NCBI GenBank assembly: GCA_035456465.1
Contig: DATIDD010000060.1
Coordinates: 1 to 24,448 of the forward strand
Reading direction: 5' to 3'
DNA from: DATHTC01 sp035456465
GTDB lineage: Bacteria; Actinomycetota; Thermoleophilia; Gaiellales; Gaiellaceae
Length of the DNA stretch: 24,448 nucleotides
The notes beneath the pieces were generated by a model. It worked only from the letters and a program-made list of their open reading frames with translations, was not told the DNA's origin and searched no databases. Made by a program: the position numbers and the translations under genes. Positions 15,476-23,153 of this stretch are shown here, in pieces; position 1 is the first letter of the stretch, and every line of letters begins with the position of its first letter.

Positions 15476-15754
15476 TCAGACGAGGCGTCGGCGGCCGCTG
15501 CGGCCCTCGAGCAGCGACGCGAGCCAGAGGATCGCCACGGCGCCGAGGATCGCGGCGACCCACGTGCTGAAGTCCCAGAACTCGTCGATCGGGTCGCCGA
15601 GCCCGAGCAGTGACGCCACGAGCCCACCGAGGAGGGCGCCACCGATGCCGAGGAGCGTCGTCATCACCACGCCGAGCCCTTCGCCGCCCGGGAAGAGCCT
15701 CTTCGCGATGATCCCGGCCAGCAGGCCGAGGACGATCCAGCCGATGATCCCCAT
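15476..15754 (-). CDS. GlsB/YeaQ/YmgE family stress-response membrane protein
   Basis: A 92-residue protein with three hydrophobic helices (about 3-18, 28-50, 63-82) and the family's glycine-rich pattern GLLAGIIAKRLFPG and GIGGALLGGLVASLLG. This family of small integral membrane proteins (transglycosylase-associated) is widespread and linked to envelope or general stress; the molecular role is unknown. ATG 15754 is set by AAGGAGA a few bases upstream, one of the best Shine-Dalgarno sites here. The gene lies 20 bases downstream of a small co-directional gene and is probably in its operon. Confidence 0.9.
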   Translation of the reverse strand: MGIIGWIVLGLLAGIIAKRLFPGGEGLGVVMTTLLGIGGALLGGLVASLLGLGDPIDEFWDFSTWVAAILGAVAILWLASLLEGRSGRRRLV

Positions 15755-15774
15755 CTCGTCTCCTTGGTCTCGGG

Positions 15775-15987
15775 TCAGGCGACCTGCGCGTCGTCCGCAG
15801 AGCCGCGCCGGGCGGCCAGCGCCCCGACCGCGAACGCGAGGCTCGTCACCACGCCGGCGCCCATCAGGAGCCGGCGGCGTCCGGGCGACTGCCCGGCCAG
15901 CTTGTTGAGCTTGCGCTCGATGCGCTTGCGGGTCACCCAGGTGACGAGTGCCCCGACGAGAGCGTTCCGTTTCGTGAACACCTTCAT
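15775..15987 (-). CDS. Small basic single-helix membrane protein, hypothetical
   Basis: A 70-residue protein with a basic N-terminal half (KRNALVGALVTWVTRKRIERK), one hydrophobic helix at about 40-58 and an acidic end (SADDAQVA). I recognise no family. It is judged real because of its Met-Lys start, codon use like its neighbours, membrane helix, and placement 20 bases before the GlsB-family gene on the same strand. TACTCC (16000-15995) seven bases before ATG 15987 could be a leaderless -10. Co-transcription suggests a role in the envelope or in stress. Confidence 0.6.
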   Translation of the reverse strand: MKVFTKRNALVGALVTWVTRKRIERKLNKLAGQSPGRRRLLMGAGVVTSLAFAVGALAARRGSADDAQVA

Positions 15988-16062
15988 GGCAGCCGGAGTA
16001 CCCGCCGGGCGTCACGCGGAAACCGGCCCGGACGGCGTCGCCGCCGTGGTTGACTGACGGCC

Positions 16063-16962
16063 ATGCAGGCGACCACGGGCCCGGAGCGGCGCCGGGCCCG
16101 CGAGGGCCGGCTCGCGATCCTCCTCGCCGCGCTCGCATGGTCGACCGCGGGCCTCGGGCAGCGCGGCCTCGACGCGTCGGCGGTCACGCAGGTCGCGGGG
16201 CGGGCGTTCTTCGCCGCGATCGCCCTCTTCGTCCTCGTCGTCGCGATGGAGCGCCGCGCGACCGTGCGCGCGTTTCTCGGCATGGGGCGGTCGGGGCTCG
16301 CGATGACGGTGTTCCTCGGGATCTCGTCGGGCGCGTTCCTGCTCGCGCTGAACCACACCTCGGTCGCGAACGTGCTCTTCATGCAGGCGGCGGCGCCGAT
16401 GATGGCGGCGCTGCTGGGCTGGGTGCTGATCTCGGAGCCGGTGGACGCGCGCACGTGGCTGGCGCTGCTCCTGGCGGGCGCCGGGGTCGTGGTGATGGCG
16501 GCCGGCTCGCTCGACGCCGGGGTCGGCGCCGTCGGCCTTCCCTTGCTGATGACGGTGTCGTTCGCGGCGGTGATCGTGATCGCGCGGCACCGCCGGGACG
16601 TCTCGATGATGCCCGCGACCTGCGCCTCGCAGGTGCTCGTCGTCGCGGTGTGCGCGCCGTTCGTCAGCCTCGGCTCGGTCACCGGGAGCGACTGGGCGAT
16701 CCTCGCCGCGCTCGGCGTCGGCCAGATGGGTCTCGGCCTCGCGTTCCTGACGATCGGCGCGCGCCTGATCCCCCCGGCCCAGGTCGCGCTCATCTCGCTG
16801 CTCGAGGTCGTGCTCGGGCCGCTCTGGGTGTGGCTCGCCTACGGCGAGCGCCCGTCGGCGGCGACCCTCGTCGGTGGCGCGGTCGTCGTGGCCGCCGTCC
16901 TCGTGCAGGCGGTAGGCCCGTTCCCCACGAGCCGGCGCGCCACCAGCGAAGCGCACGTCTAG
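16063..16962 (+). CDS. EamA family (DMT superfamily) transporter
   Basis: A 299-residue protein with ten helices in two EamA repeats (about 15-138 and 150-285). Recognisable stretches are AALAWSTAGLGQRGL in helix 1, ANVLFMQAAAPMMAALLGW in the first repeat and ALISLLEVVLGPLWVWLAYGE at helices 9-10, the typical DMT ending. It is only distantly similar to the other EamA protein at 7468-8430, so the two are not a recent duplication. ATG 16063 has no clear Shine-Dalgarno. The promoter region holds the motif ACGCGGAAACCGGC (16014-16027), also found in nearly the same form at 14370-14383. It probably exports a small metabolite of unknown identity. Confidence 0.9.
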   Translation: MQATTGPERRRAREGRLAILLAALAWSTAGLGQRGLDASAVTQVAGRAFFAAIALFVLVVAMERRATVRAFLGMGRSGLAMTVFLGISSGAFLLALNHTSVANVLFMQAAAPMMAALLGWVLISEPVDARTWLALLLAGAGVVVMAAGSLDAGVGAVGLPLLMTVSFAAVIVIARHRRDVSMMPATCASQVLVVAVCAPFVSLGSVTGSDWAILAALGVGQMGLGLAFLTIGARLIPPAQVALISLLEVVLGPLWVWLAYGERPSAATLVGGAVVVAAVLVQAVGPFPTSRRATSEAHV

Positions 16963-16972
16963 CGCGAGAGCG

Positions 16973-18352
16973 TCAGCCGCGTGCCAGCACCTTGCCCGGG
17001 TTCATGATCCCGTTCGGGTCGAACAGGTCCTTGACGCCGTGCATGAGCGGGAGCAGGTCTCCGTGCTCGCGCTCGAGGGCGTGGATCTTGCCGACGCCGA
17101 TCCCGTGCTCTCCGGTGCTGGTCCCGCCGCGGGCGAGCGCATCCTCGACGAGTGCGTCGATCAGCTCGTCGGAGGCCTGGACCTCCGCGGGGTCGTCGGG
17201 GTCGACGTGCAGCGAGAGGTGGACGTTGCCGTCGCCCGCGTGGCCGACGATCCCGGCGACGAGCCCCCGCCGCTCGACCTCCCGGCGGGCGAACGCCACG
17301 GCGCCGGCGAGCTCGGAGAGGGGCACGCAGATGTCCGTCGGGCGGTGCTTCTTGCCGGGCACGGCCGCGCCCGAGGCGTAGGCCGACGCGTGGCGGGCAG
17401 CCCAGAGCCGCGACCGCGCCGTCGGGTCACGCTCGGCGACGACCTCGGTCGCGCCTTCGGAGGCGGCGATCTCGCGGACGAGCTCGAGGTCCGACGCGAC
17501 GGCGCCCTCGCTCCCGGACGCCTCCACGAAGAGCGACGGCCCGACCGGGAAGTCGGTGGCGGAGTATGCGTTGATCGACGCGATCGTCCACGCGTCGAGC
17601 AGCTCGGCGCGCGTCACACCCGCGCCCGCGGCGACGATCGTCGTGGCCGCGCGGCAGGCGGACTCGAGATCGGGGAACGAGACGCGGAGGGCGACCGACT
17701 CCTCGGGGATGCCCTGGAGGCGCAGCGTCAGCTCGGTGATCACGGCGAGGGTCCCCTCCGAGCCGATCAGGAGGCCCAGCAGGTCGTAGCCGGCCGAGGT
17801 CTTCGGCGCCCGGCTGCCGGCGCGGACGACACGGCCGCTCGCGAGCACCGCCTCGAGTGCCAGCACGTTGGCGCGCATCTTCCCGTACCGCACCGTCGTC
17901 GTCCCGGCCGCGTTCGTCGCCGCCATGCCGCCGAGCGTCGCGTCCGCACCCGGGTCGATGGGGAAGAAGAGGCCGTGCTCGGCGGCTGCGCGCTCGAGCG
18001 CGCTCCGCGTCACGCCGGGTTGCACGGTCGCCGTGAGATCGGCCGGCGAGAGGTCGAGGACGCGGTTCATCCGGGTCACGTCGAGCGAGATGCCTCCGTG
18101 AACCGGGATCACGTGGCCCTCGAGGCTCGAGCCGGCGCCGAACGGCGTCACGGGGATGCCGAGGCCGTCCGCGAGCGCGAGCACCGCCGAGACGTCGCCC
18201 GTCGACGTCGCGTAGACGACGACGTCGGGCCGCACCGGGCGGTGGAAGGAGATGTCGCTCGCGTGCAGGTCCCGCTCCGAGTCGCCGTCGGACACGCGGC
18301 TGCGGTCGCCGACGGCGACAGCGAGCGCCTCGCGGAGCTCCTCGGACGTCAC
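16973..18352 (-). CDS. FAD-binding D-lactate dehydrogenase / glycolate oxidase (GlcD) family protein
   Basis: A 459-residue flavoprotein oxidising a D-2-hydroxy acid and passing electrons to a cytochrome or quinone acceptor. The PCMH-type FAD-binding half shows PFGAGSSLEG (70-79), IDPGADATLGG (132-142), KTSAGYDL (184-191) and GSEGTLAVITE (197-207). The C-terminal FAD-linked oxidase half has GHAGDGNVHLSLHVD and ends with STGEHGIGVGK and DPNGIMNPGK, the usual family finish. GTG 18352 is preferred: it lies one base after the permease stop. ATG 18400 would overlap the permease by 47 bases and add a Ser/Arg-rich leader. It closes an operon of SixA-like phosphatase, ABC exporter and this enzyme, with no evident functional bond. 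The substrate could be D-lactate, glycolate or a related acid. Confidence 0.9.
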   Translation of the reverse strand: MTSEELREALAVAVGDRSRVSDGDSERDLHASDISFHRPVRPDVVVYATSTGDVSAVLALADGLGIPVTPFGAGSSLEGHVIPVHGGISLDVTRMNRVLDLSPADLTATVQPGVTRSALERAAAEHGLFFPIDPGADATLGGMAATNAAGTTTVRYGKMRANVLALEAVLASGRVVRAGSRAPKTSAGYDLLGLLIGSEGTLAVITELTLRLQGIPEESVALRVSFPDLESACRAATTIVAAGAGVTRAELLDAWTIASINAYSATDFPVGPSLFVEASGSEGAVASDLELVREIAASEGATEVVAERDPTARSRLWAARHASAYASGAAVPGKKHRPTDICVPLSELAGAVAFARREVERRGLVAGIVGHAGDGNVHLSLHVDPDDPAEVQASDELIDALVEDALARGGTSTGEHGIGVGKIHALEREHGDLLPLMHGVKDLFDPNGIMNPGKVLARG

Positions 18353-18353
18353 C

Positions 18354-19169
18354 TCAGCGCTCTCGCGGCTGCCAGCCGAACCGCTTCGCGGCGATGACAT
18401 AGCCCGCGATCCCCCAGGCGGCGAGGACGCCGACCGCCTGGAGGTCGTGCGTCAACCCTCGCCCGTGGAGGTAGGCGGCTTCGAGCAGGTCGATCAGGTA
18501 CGTCAGCGGCAGCACGTCGGCGATCTTCTGGAGCACCTCGGGGTAGCTCCGCGTCGGGCCGAACGAGCCGGAGAGGAACGCCATGGGGAGGATGACGAGG
18601 TTGACGACGGCCGAGGAGCCCTCGCCCGAGCGGATCAGCGACGCCGCGCCAAAGCCGAGCCCCGCGAAGGCGACCCCCCCGAGGAGCACGACGGGGATCA
18701 CCGCCGCCCAGCTCTCGGCGCCGCGCGCGTCGTAGAGCGTGATCCCGAGCAGCACCGTGACGAGCATCTGCAGGACGAAGACGAGGAGCGTGGAGACGAG
18801 GACGGCGGCGAGGTAGACCGCGGGCGGAAGCGGCGTCGTCCGGATGCGCTTGAGGAGACCACCCTCCCGCCGCAGCACCAGCGTGATCGCGAGCCCCCCG
18901 AACGCGGTGTTCGCACAGCCGTAGCCGATGATCCCCACGAGCAGGCGGTCGGCCGCGGGGACGCCGTCGATCGTCCCGTCGTACACCGCGCCGAGCAGCA
19001 GGAACAACATGGGCGGGAACACGAAGACGAAGACCGCGGACTCGCGGTTCCGCCAGAACATGAGCTGCTGCATCCGCAGCTCGTGGAAGAAGAGGCCGAG
19101 CGACCGGATGGCGCCGTCGGCGCGCACGGTCGCCCGGCGAGAGGCCGCGGTGCCGGCCTCGGCCGTCAC
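18354..19169 (-). CDS. ABC-2 type transporter permease
   Basis: A 271-residue permease with six hydrophobic segments from about residue 44 to 262, after a cytoplasmic helix containing FFHELRMQQLMFWRNRES. The pattern GGLLKRIRTTPLPPAVYLAA between helices 2 and 3 and the helix 5 region LPMAFLSGSFGP are typical of ABC-2/DrrB-like exporters. GTG 19169 overlaps the ATPase stop by four bases (GTGA), so the two are translated together. With the ATPase it would form a two-subunit exporter for drugs, lipids or polysaccharide. The cargo is unknown. Confidence 0.92.
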   Translation of the reverse strand: MTAEAGTAASRRATVRADGAIRSLGLFFHELRMQQLMFWRNRESAVFVFVFPPMLFLLLGAVYDGTIDGVPAADRLLVGIIGYGCANTAFGGLAITLVLRREGGLLKRIRTTPLPPAVYLAAVLVSTLLVFVLQMLVTVLLGITLYDARGAESWAAVIPVVLLGGVAFAGLGFGAASLIRSGEGSSAVVNLVILPMAFLSGSFGPTRSYPEVLQKIADVLPLTYLIDLLEAAYLHGRGLTHDLQAVGVLAAWGIAGYVIAAKRFGWQPRER

Positions 19170-20023
19170 GACTCGCCTCCGTCGACGAGCTCCAGGTACA
19201 CGTCCTCGAGCGTCGGGCGCCGGACCTCGAGCCCCTCGAGCTCGCGATCGTCGGCGACGGCGCGTGCCGTGAGGTCGGCGAGCACGCGCGTCGGCTCGGC
19301 CGTCGCGACGACGACCTCGCGCCCGTCCTCGCGGTAGCGGATCTCGACCTCCGGCGCGGCGCCGATCAGCTCCGCCGGCGTCCCGATCCGCACGAGCCCT
19401 CCCTCGCGGATCACGGCCACGCGGTCGGAGAGCTGCTGCGCCTCGTCGAGGTAGTGCGTGGTCAGGAGAATCGTCTTGCCGAGCGAGCGAAGCGAGCGGA
19501 CGAGCTCCCAGGCCGTGCGCCGCGCCGACGGGTCGAAGCCGGTCGTCGGCTCGTCGAGGAAGACGAGCTCCGGATCGCCGACGAGCGCTATCCCGAGGTC
19601 GAGCCGTCGCTTCTGGCCACCGGACAACGTCTTCACGCGCGCGTTCGCCTTCTCCGCGAGTCCCACGAGCTCGATCACCTCGTCGACGTCCCGCGGCCGG
19701 CGGTAGTACCCGGCGAACAGGAGGTGCACCTCGCGCACCGTGAGGGAGGGCGGGAGGTCGGACTGCTGGAGCACGACGCCGATGCGCTCACGGTGGCGCC
19801 GGTCGCTGCCCCACGGATCGACCCCGAGCACGCGGACGTCGCCGCCGTCGCGCTCGCGATAGCCCTCGAGGATCTCGACCGTGGTCGTCTTGCCCGCGCC
19901 GTTCGGTCCGAGCAGGCCGAACACCTCGCCCGAGAACACCTCGAAGTCGATGCCGCGGACGGCCTCGTGGCCGTCGTAGGACTTGCGGAGCCCGCGGACG
20001 CTGATCGCGGCGGCCGCGCTCAC
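19166..20023 (-). CDS. ABC-2 type transporter ATP-binding protein
   Basis: A 285-residue ATPase of the DrrA/CcmA-like class. Visible motifs are Walker A GPNGAGKTT (39-47), Q-loop near VVLQQSD (83-89), signature LSGGQ (133-137), Walker B LVFLDEP (153-159) and H-loop H190 in LLTTH. The C-terminal 60 residues form the usual DrrA-like accessory region ending in a PTLEDVYLELV motif. GTG 20023 overlaps the SixA-like gene by four bases, and the stop overlaps the permease start by four. The three genes are therefore one translationally coupled unit. Confidence 0.95.
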   Translation of the reverse strand: MSAAAAISVRGLRKSYDGHEAVRGIDFEVFSGEVFGLLGPNGAGKTTTVEILEGYRERDGGDVRVLGVDPWGSDRRHRERIGVVLQQSDLPPSLTVREVHLLFAGYYRRPRDVDEVIELVGLAEKANARVKTLSGGQKRRLDLGIALVGDPELVFLDEPTTGFDPSARRTAWELVRSLRSLGKTILLTTHYLDEAQQLSDRVAVIREGGLVRIGTPAELIGAAPEVEIRYREDGREVVVATAEPTRVLADLTARAVADDRELEGLEVRRPTLEDVYLELVDGGES

Positions 20024-20415
20024 GCGTCGAGCTCGAGTCGTGCCATGGCGCCGGGCGAGAAGCCCGGGTCGACCCCCGTCGCGGCGAGCGCGATCTCCGA
20101 GCAGTCGGGCTGGTGCCCGACCGTCGCGACCGGCCCCTTCGCCGCGGCGACCGCCTCGCGGAGCGAGGCCAGCGTCGCGCCGGGCGCGAGCCGCCGGTCG
20201 ACCTCGAGCGCGGCCCCGGTCGCCTGCGCGATCGCCTCGGCCGTCTGGCGTGCGCGCACGAGCGGGCTCGTCAGGACGAGGACGGGCGGCTCCGTCGCCG
20301 CGGCGAGGCGGTCGCCGAGGGCCTCCGCCTGGCGCCGGCCCTTGCCGGTCAGCTCACGCAGCTCGTCCGGCTCGCCGGGCGCCGCCTTGGCATGTCTGCA
20401 GAGGTAGACGACCAC
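20020..20415 (-). CDS. SixA-like phosphohistidine phosphatase (histidine phosphatase superfamily)
   Basis: A 131-residue, single-domain histidine phosphatase of SixA size. The catalytic phosphohistidine motif is CRHAKA with R7 and H8; SPLVRARQTAE (50-60) supplies another phosphate-binding Arg; the second catalytic His is H101 in VGHQPD. SixA removes phosphate from His-phosphorylated proteins (ArcB HPt domain, PTS Npr), but the target here is unknown. GTG 20415 is preceded, seven bases upstream, by TATCCT (20428-20423) and by no Shine-Dalgarno, so the mRNA is probably leaderless. It heads the ABC exporter/oxidase operon and is divergent from the PhzF-family gene. Confidence 0.88.
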   Translation of the reverse strand: MVVYLCRHAKAAPGEPDELRELTGKGRRQAEALGDRLAAATEPPVLVLTSPLVRARQTAEAIAQATGAALEVDRRLAPGATLASLREAVAAAKGPVATVGHQPDCSEIALAATGVDPGFSPGAMARLELDA

Positions 20416-20422
20416 ACCGGCG

Positions 20423-20428
20423 AGGATA
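20423..20428 (-). promoter_or_regulatory. Leaderless-type -10 hexamer of the SixA-ABC-oxidase operon
   Basis: TATCCT on the minus strand ends seven bases before GTG 20415. It lies in the 93-base divergent spacer shared with the PhzF-family gene. Confidence 0.5.
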
Positions 20429-20496
20429 GTCGCGCCGTGCCCGCCCGCCCGCCGGTGAGGCGCGTCCGGATTGCGTCGGCTCGCCCGTCGGAGGGA

Positions 20497-20502
20497 TATA
20501 AC
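20497..20502 (+). promoter_or_regulatory. Leaderless-type -10 hexamer of the PhzF-family gene
   Basis: TATAAC ends six bases before ATG 20509, so transcription should start at or beside the A of the start codon. TTGCGT at 20471-20476 is a possible but badly spaced -35. Confidence 0.55.
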
Positions 20503-20508
20503 GCCCGG

Positions 20509-21342
20509 ATGCCGACCTATCGCTACGTCGTCGCGGACGTCTTCACCGACACGCCGCTCACGGGGAACCAGCTCGCCGTCTTCACGGACGCGCGCGGCAT
20601 CGAGGACGGGACGATGCAGGCGCTCGCGCTCGAGATCGGCTTCTCCGAGACGGTCTTCGTCCTTCCCGCGGAGAACGGCGGGACGGCGCGGATCCGGATC
20701 TTCAACCCCCGCTCGGAGATGCCGTTCGCGGGGCACCCGACGCTCGGCACGGCGTTCGTCCTCGGCGCGCCGCTGCAGCTCGGCGTGATCGCCCTCGAGA
20801 CCGGCGTCGGCATCGTCCCGGTCTCGCTCGAGCGGGACGAGTCCGGCCGCATCGTGTTCGGTCGGATGACGCAGCCGGTCCCGCGCATCGAGCCGGTCGA
20901 GGCCCCCGAGCGCGTGCTCGCCGCGGTCGGCGCGGTGCGGTCGCTGCTCCCCGTCGAGCTCTACGACAACGGCGCTCGTCACGTCGTTCTGACCGTCGAG
21001 GGAGACGAGCTCGCGACGCTCCGTCCCGACGGCGAGGCGATCGCGGAGCTCGGCGTCACGGGCGTGAACTGCGTCGCCGCGGTCGGTGACGGATGGCGGA
21101 ACCGCATGTTCTGGGCGAACGGCGAGGACCCCGCCACCGGCTCGGCGGCAGGCCCGATCGCGTGCCATCTCGCGCGCCACGGCCGGATCTCTTGGGGCGA
21201 GGAGATCGTGATCGCACAGGGCGTCGAGATGGGCCGCCCCTCGGCCCTGCACGCGCGCGCGGACGGCGGGGATGGCCTCATCGACGCCGTCGAGGTCGGC
21301 GGCGCCGCGGTCGTCGTCGCCCGCGGCGAGTTCCGCGTGTAG
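20509..21342 (+). CDS. PhzF family isomerase-like protein
   Basis: A 277-residue protein with the two-lobed PhzF/DAP-epimerase fold. The catalytic acid of the family is E47 in GFSETVFV, and the two anion-binding stretches are GHPTLG (75-80) and GEDPATGSAAGP in the C-terminal lobe. PhzF isomerises DHHA in phenazine synthesis, but no other phenazine gene is nearby and most family members have unknown substrates, so the phz name is not applied. The protein is of typical length. It is transcribed from its own leaderless-type promoter, and its stop lies three bases from the stop of a convergent gene. Confidence 0.9.
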   Translation: MPTYRYVVADVFTDTPLTGNQLAVFTDARGIEDGTMQALALEIGFSETVFVLPAENGGTARIRIFNPRSEMPFAGHPTLGTAFVLGAPLQLGVIALETGVGIVPVSLERDESGRIVFGRMTQPVPRIEPVEAPERVLAAVGAVRSLLPVELYDNGARHVVLTVEGDELATLRPDGEAIAELGVTGVNCVAAVGDGWRNRMFWANGEDPATGSAAGPIACHLARHGRISWGEEIVIAQGVEMGRPSALHARADGGDGLIDAVEVGGAAVVVARGEFRV

Positions 21343-21345
21343 GGA

Positions 21346-21903
21346 TCAGCCCCCGAACTTCGCCGCGAGCTGGTCGAGGTCGTTCTCGGAGGGCAGCTGC
21401 CCGTTCGGCGACAGCCCGTTCACGACCTGTGGCACGACCTGCGCGAGCACGCCTGCCGCCTCGTCCTCCGAGATCCCGGCCTCCTGGGCGACATGCTGGA
21501 CGACGTCCTGGCCGACGACGCTCCTCATCTGGTCGGCGCTGACGGGTTGGTTGGCACCCGTGCCGACCCAGGAATCGGCCTCGGAGCTGAGCCCGCTCGC
21601 CTGGGCGTTCTGCATCAGCTTCTGGAGGCCGCCGCCCTTGAGGAGCTTCATCACGAGCGGAGCGAGCGCCCCTGCGAGCGCGCCCATGTTCATGCCGCCG
21701 GCCGCGGTTCCCGTGCCGCCGCCGGAGCCGCCGCCGAGCAGGCCGCCGAGGATGTCCTGCAGCCCGCCGGCCCCGCCGCCGGAGTCGCCGGCGCCGCCAC
21801 CGGAGCCGCCGCCCAGGAGCCCGCCGAGCAGGTCGTCGAGCCCGCCGCTCTGCTTGCCGCCGCTCTTCGTGAGGCTGCCCAGGATGTCGTCCAGACCGCT
21901 CAT
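21346..21903 (-). CDS. YidB/DUF937 family protein with glycine-rich N-terminal repeats
   Basis: A 185-residue protein with two parts. Residues 1-65 hold three related copies of G-L-x-D-(I/L)-L-G-x-L (3-11, 21-29, 48-56), the last two followed by GGGSGGG. Residues about 75-185 are the YidB/DUF937 domain, with DSWVGTGANQPVS (110-122) and the ending VVPQVVNGLSPNGQLP. The domain is alpha-helical and of unknown function; no signal peptide or membrane helix is obvious. ATG 21903 is set by GAGGGAGGCGAC just upstream. The gene follows the Asp-box gene by 45 bases on the same strand and may be part of that operon. Confidence 0.85.
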   Translation of the reverse strand: MSGLDDILGSLTKSGGKQSGGLDDLLGGLLGGGSGGGAGDSGGGAGGLQDILGGLLGGGSGGGTGTAAGGMNMGALAGALAPLVMKLLKGGGLQKLMQNAQASGLSSEADSWVGTGANQPVSADQMRSVVGQDVVQHVAQEAGISEDEAAGVLAQVVPQVVNGLSPNGQLPSENDLDQLAAKFGG

Positions 21904-21948
21904 GTCGCCTCCCTCGTCGTGGAGCCGCGATCGTTCCACACGCCGGCC

Positions 21949-22344
21949 TCACGGCGCGAAGGCGACCGCCGTGATCTCCGGAAGCTCGACCGTGAGCGCG
22001 GTCCAGAACCGGCCGCCGTCGCGCGAGACGTGGAGGCGCTCGCTCGTCGCGTAGACGACGAGGTCGGGGTGGTCGGGCGAGATCGCCACCGCGACGCCCG
22101 GCCGAAGCCCGGCGCCCGCCTCGCGCCACGTGAGGCCGCCGTCGTTCGATACGACGAGCGGCGGCCGGCGGTCGACGACGGCGATCACGGTCGACCCGTG
22201 CGCAGCCGCCGCGACGACGAGCGGGAGGTCGACCGCCGGCAGGCTGGCGGGGGGAACGGGCACGGCGCTGTCGTCGACGACCTCGTCCTCGTCGAGGTCG
22301 ACCTCGACCGTGCCGATCGCACACTCGACCACGACGCTCGTCAT
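21949..22344 (-). CDS. Tiny Asp-box (BNR-like) protein
   Basis: A 131-residue protein with two Asp-box motifs, SNDGGLTW (66-73) and SRDGGRFW (107-114), 41 residues apart, the spacing of successive blades in sialidase-like propellers. An acidic stretch (DLDEDEVVDD, 16-25) precedes them. A full propeller needs five or more blades, so this protein holds only about two. There is no signal peptide. ATG 22344 overlaps the stop of the kinase gene by four bases (ATGA), so the two are coupled. The function is unknown. It could be a decayed photosystem II assembly/VPS10-like propeller or a minimal one that oligomerises. Confidence 0.75.
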   Translation of the reverse strand: MTSVVVECAIGTVEVDLDEDEVVDDSAVPVPPASLPAVDLPLVVAAAAHGSTVIAVVDRRPPLVVSNDGGLTWREAGAGLRPGVAVAISPDHPDLVVYATSERLHVSRDGGRFWTALTVELPEITAVAFAP

Positions 22345-23153
22345 CGTTCCGCGATCACCTCGGACGCGATGCGTGCCGCCCACTCGGCTGCGGGGACGGG
22401 GTCGAGCCCGCGCACGCGCGCGTCGAGGTAGGCGAGCGAGAACGCGTCGCCGGCACCGGTCGGGTCGGCTCCCGCCGGCACCGGGTGCGGTGCGATCGGC
22501 GCAGCGGTCTCGCGCGTCACGACGAGCGCCCCCCGCGAACCGAGCGTGACGAGGATCTCGGGCACGCCGAGGGCGCGGAGGGCGTCCACCTCGATGGTGC
22601 CCGCGAGGATCCGGGCCTCGCCCTCGCTCAGCTTGAGCGCGGTGAGGTGCTCGAGCGCTCGGCGGTCGACGTGGGAGTCCCGCTCGAGCGGCCCGCGCCG
22701 GGCGACACGCAGGATCCCCTGCCCGTCGAGCAGCAGGCGACGGCCGCCACGGGCGAGCGCGACGAGCGTGTCGGCCGGGAAGTGGGAGCGCAGGAGCCCT
22801 GCCACGAGCACCCAGCGCGCGTCGCGCAGAGCCTCGGCCGCCCAGCCGTCGACGTCCGGCACCGTCCACGGGTCGCCGACGGCGTCGACCGACATGACGC
22901 GCCGGTCGCCGTCGTAGTGGAAGCTGAACGCCGTCGTCTCGTGCGCGTCGGCGCAGAGCACGGGGATCCCGGTCGCCTCGAGCGGCGCGAGGGCGACGTC
23001 TCGGTCGGCTTCGGCGCAGCGCGTCACGACGACGGCATCCGCTCCCACGCGCTCCGCTGCCCGCGCACCGTGGAAGACGCCGCCGCCGGCGCGGGGCGCG
23101 CCCGCTCCGATCCGGTCGACCGCCAGGTTGCCGATCAGCGCCAGCGCACTCAT
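22341..23153 (-). CDS. PfkB (ribokinase) family carbohydrate/nucleoside kinase
   Basis: A 270-residue kinase, at the short end of the family (usually about 300). The second PfkB signature is DPTGAGDAF (230-238) with catalytic base D236 and the anion hole GAG; the N-terminal substrate region has GGGVFHGA (23-30). ATG 23153 overlaps the permease stop by four bases, and its own stop overlaps the Asp-box gene by four. Adjacent to an NCS1 nucleobase/nucleoside permease, it could phosphorylate the imported nucleoside, pyrimidine or sugar. The substrate specificity cannot be read, and only the operon suggests it. Confidence 0.88.
   Translation of the reverse strand: MSALALIGNLAVDRIGAGAPRAGGGVFHGARAAERVGADAVVVTRCAEADRDVALAPLEATGIPVLCADAHETTAFSFHYDGDRRVMSVDAVGDPWTVPDVDGWAAEALRDARWVLVAGLLRSHFPADTLVALARGGRRLLLDGQGILRVARRGPLERDSHVDRRALEHLTALKLSEGEARILAGTIEVDALRALGVPEILVTLGSRGALVVTRETAAPIAPHPVPAGADPTGAGDAFSLAYLDARVRGLDPVPAAEWAARIASEVIAER

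Noticed and set aside
16018..16023. GGAAAC as a -35 element of an extracytoplasmic-function sigma promoter for the EamA gene
   Set aside because: No matching -10 (CGTT-like) lies at 16-17 bases; it is kept only as part of the repeated 14-base motif.
18353..18400. ATG 18400 as the start of the D-lactate dehydrogenase-like protein
   Set aside because: It would overlap the permease gene by 47 bases and add a low-complexity Ser/Arg leader; GTG 18352 directly follows the permease stop.
20509..21342. Phenazine biosynthesis cluster around the PhzF-family gene
   Set aside because: No other phz gene is present, and PhzF-like proteins are common outside phenazine pathways.
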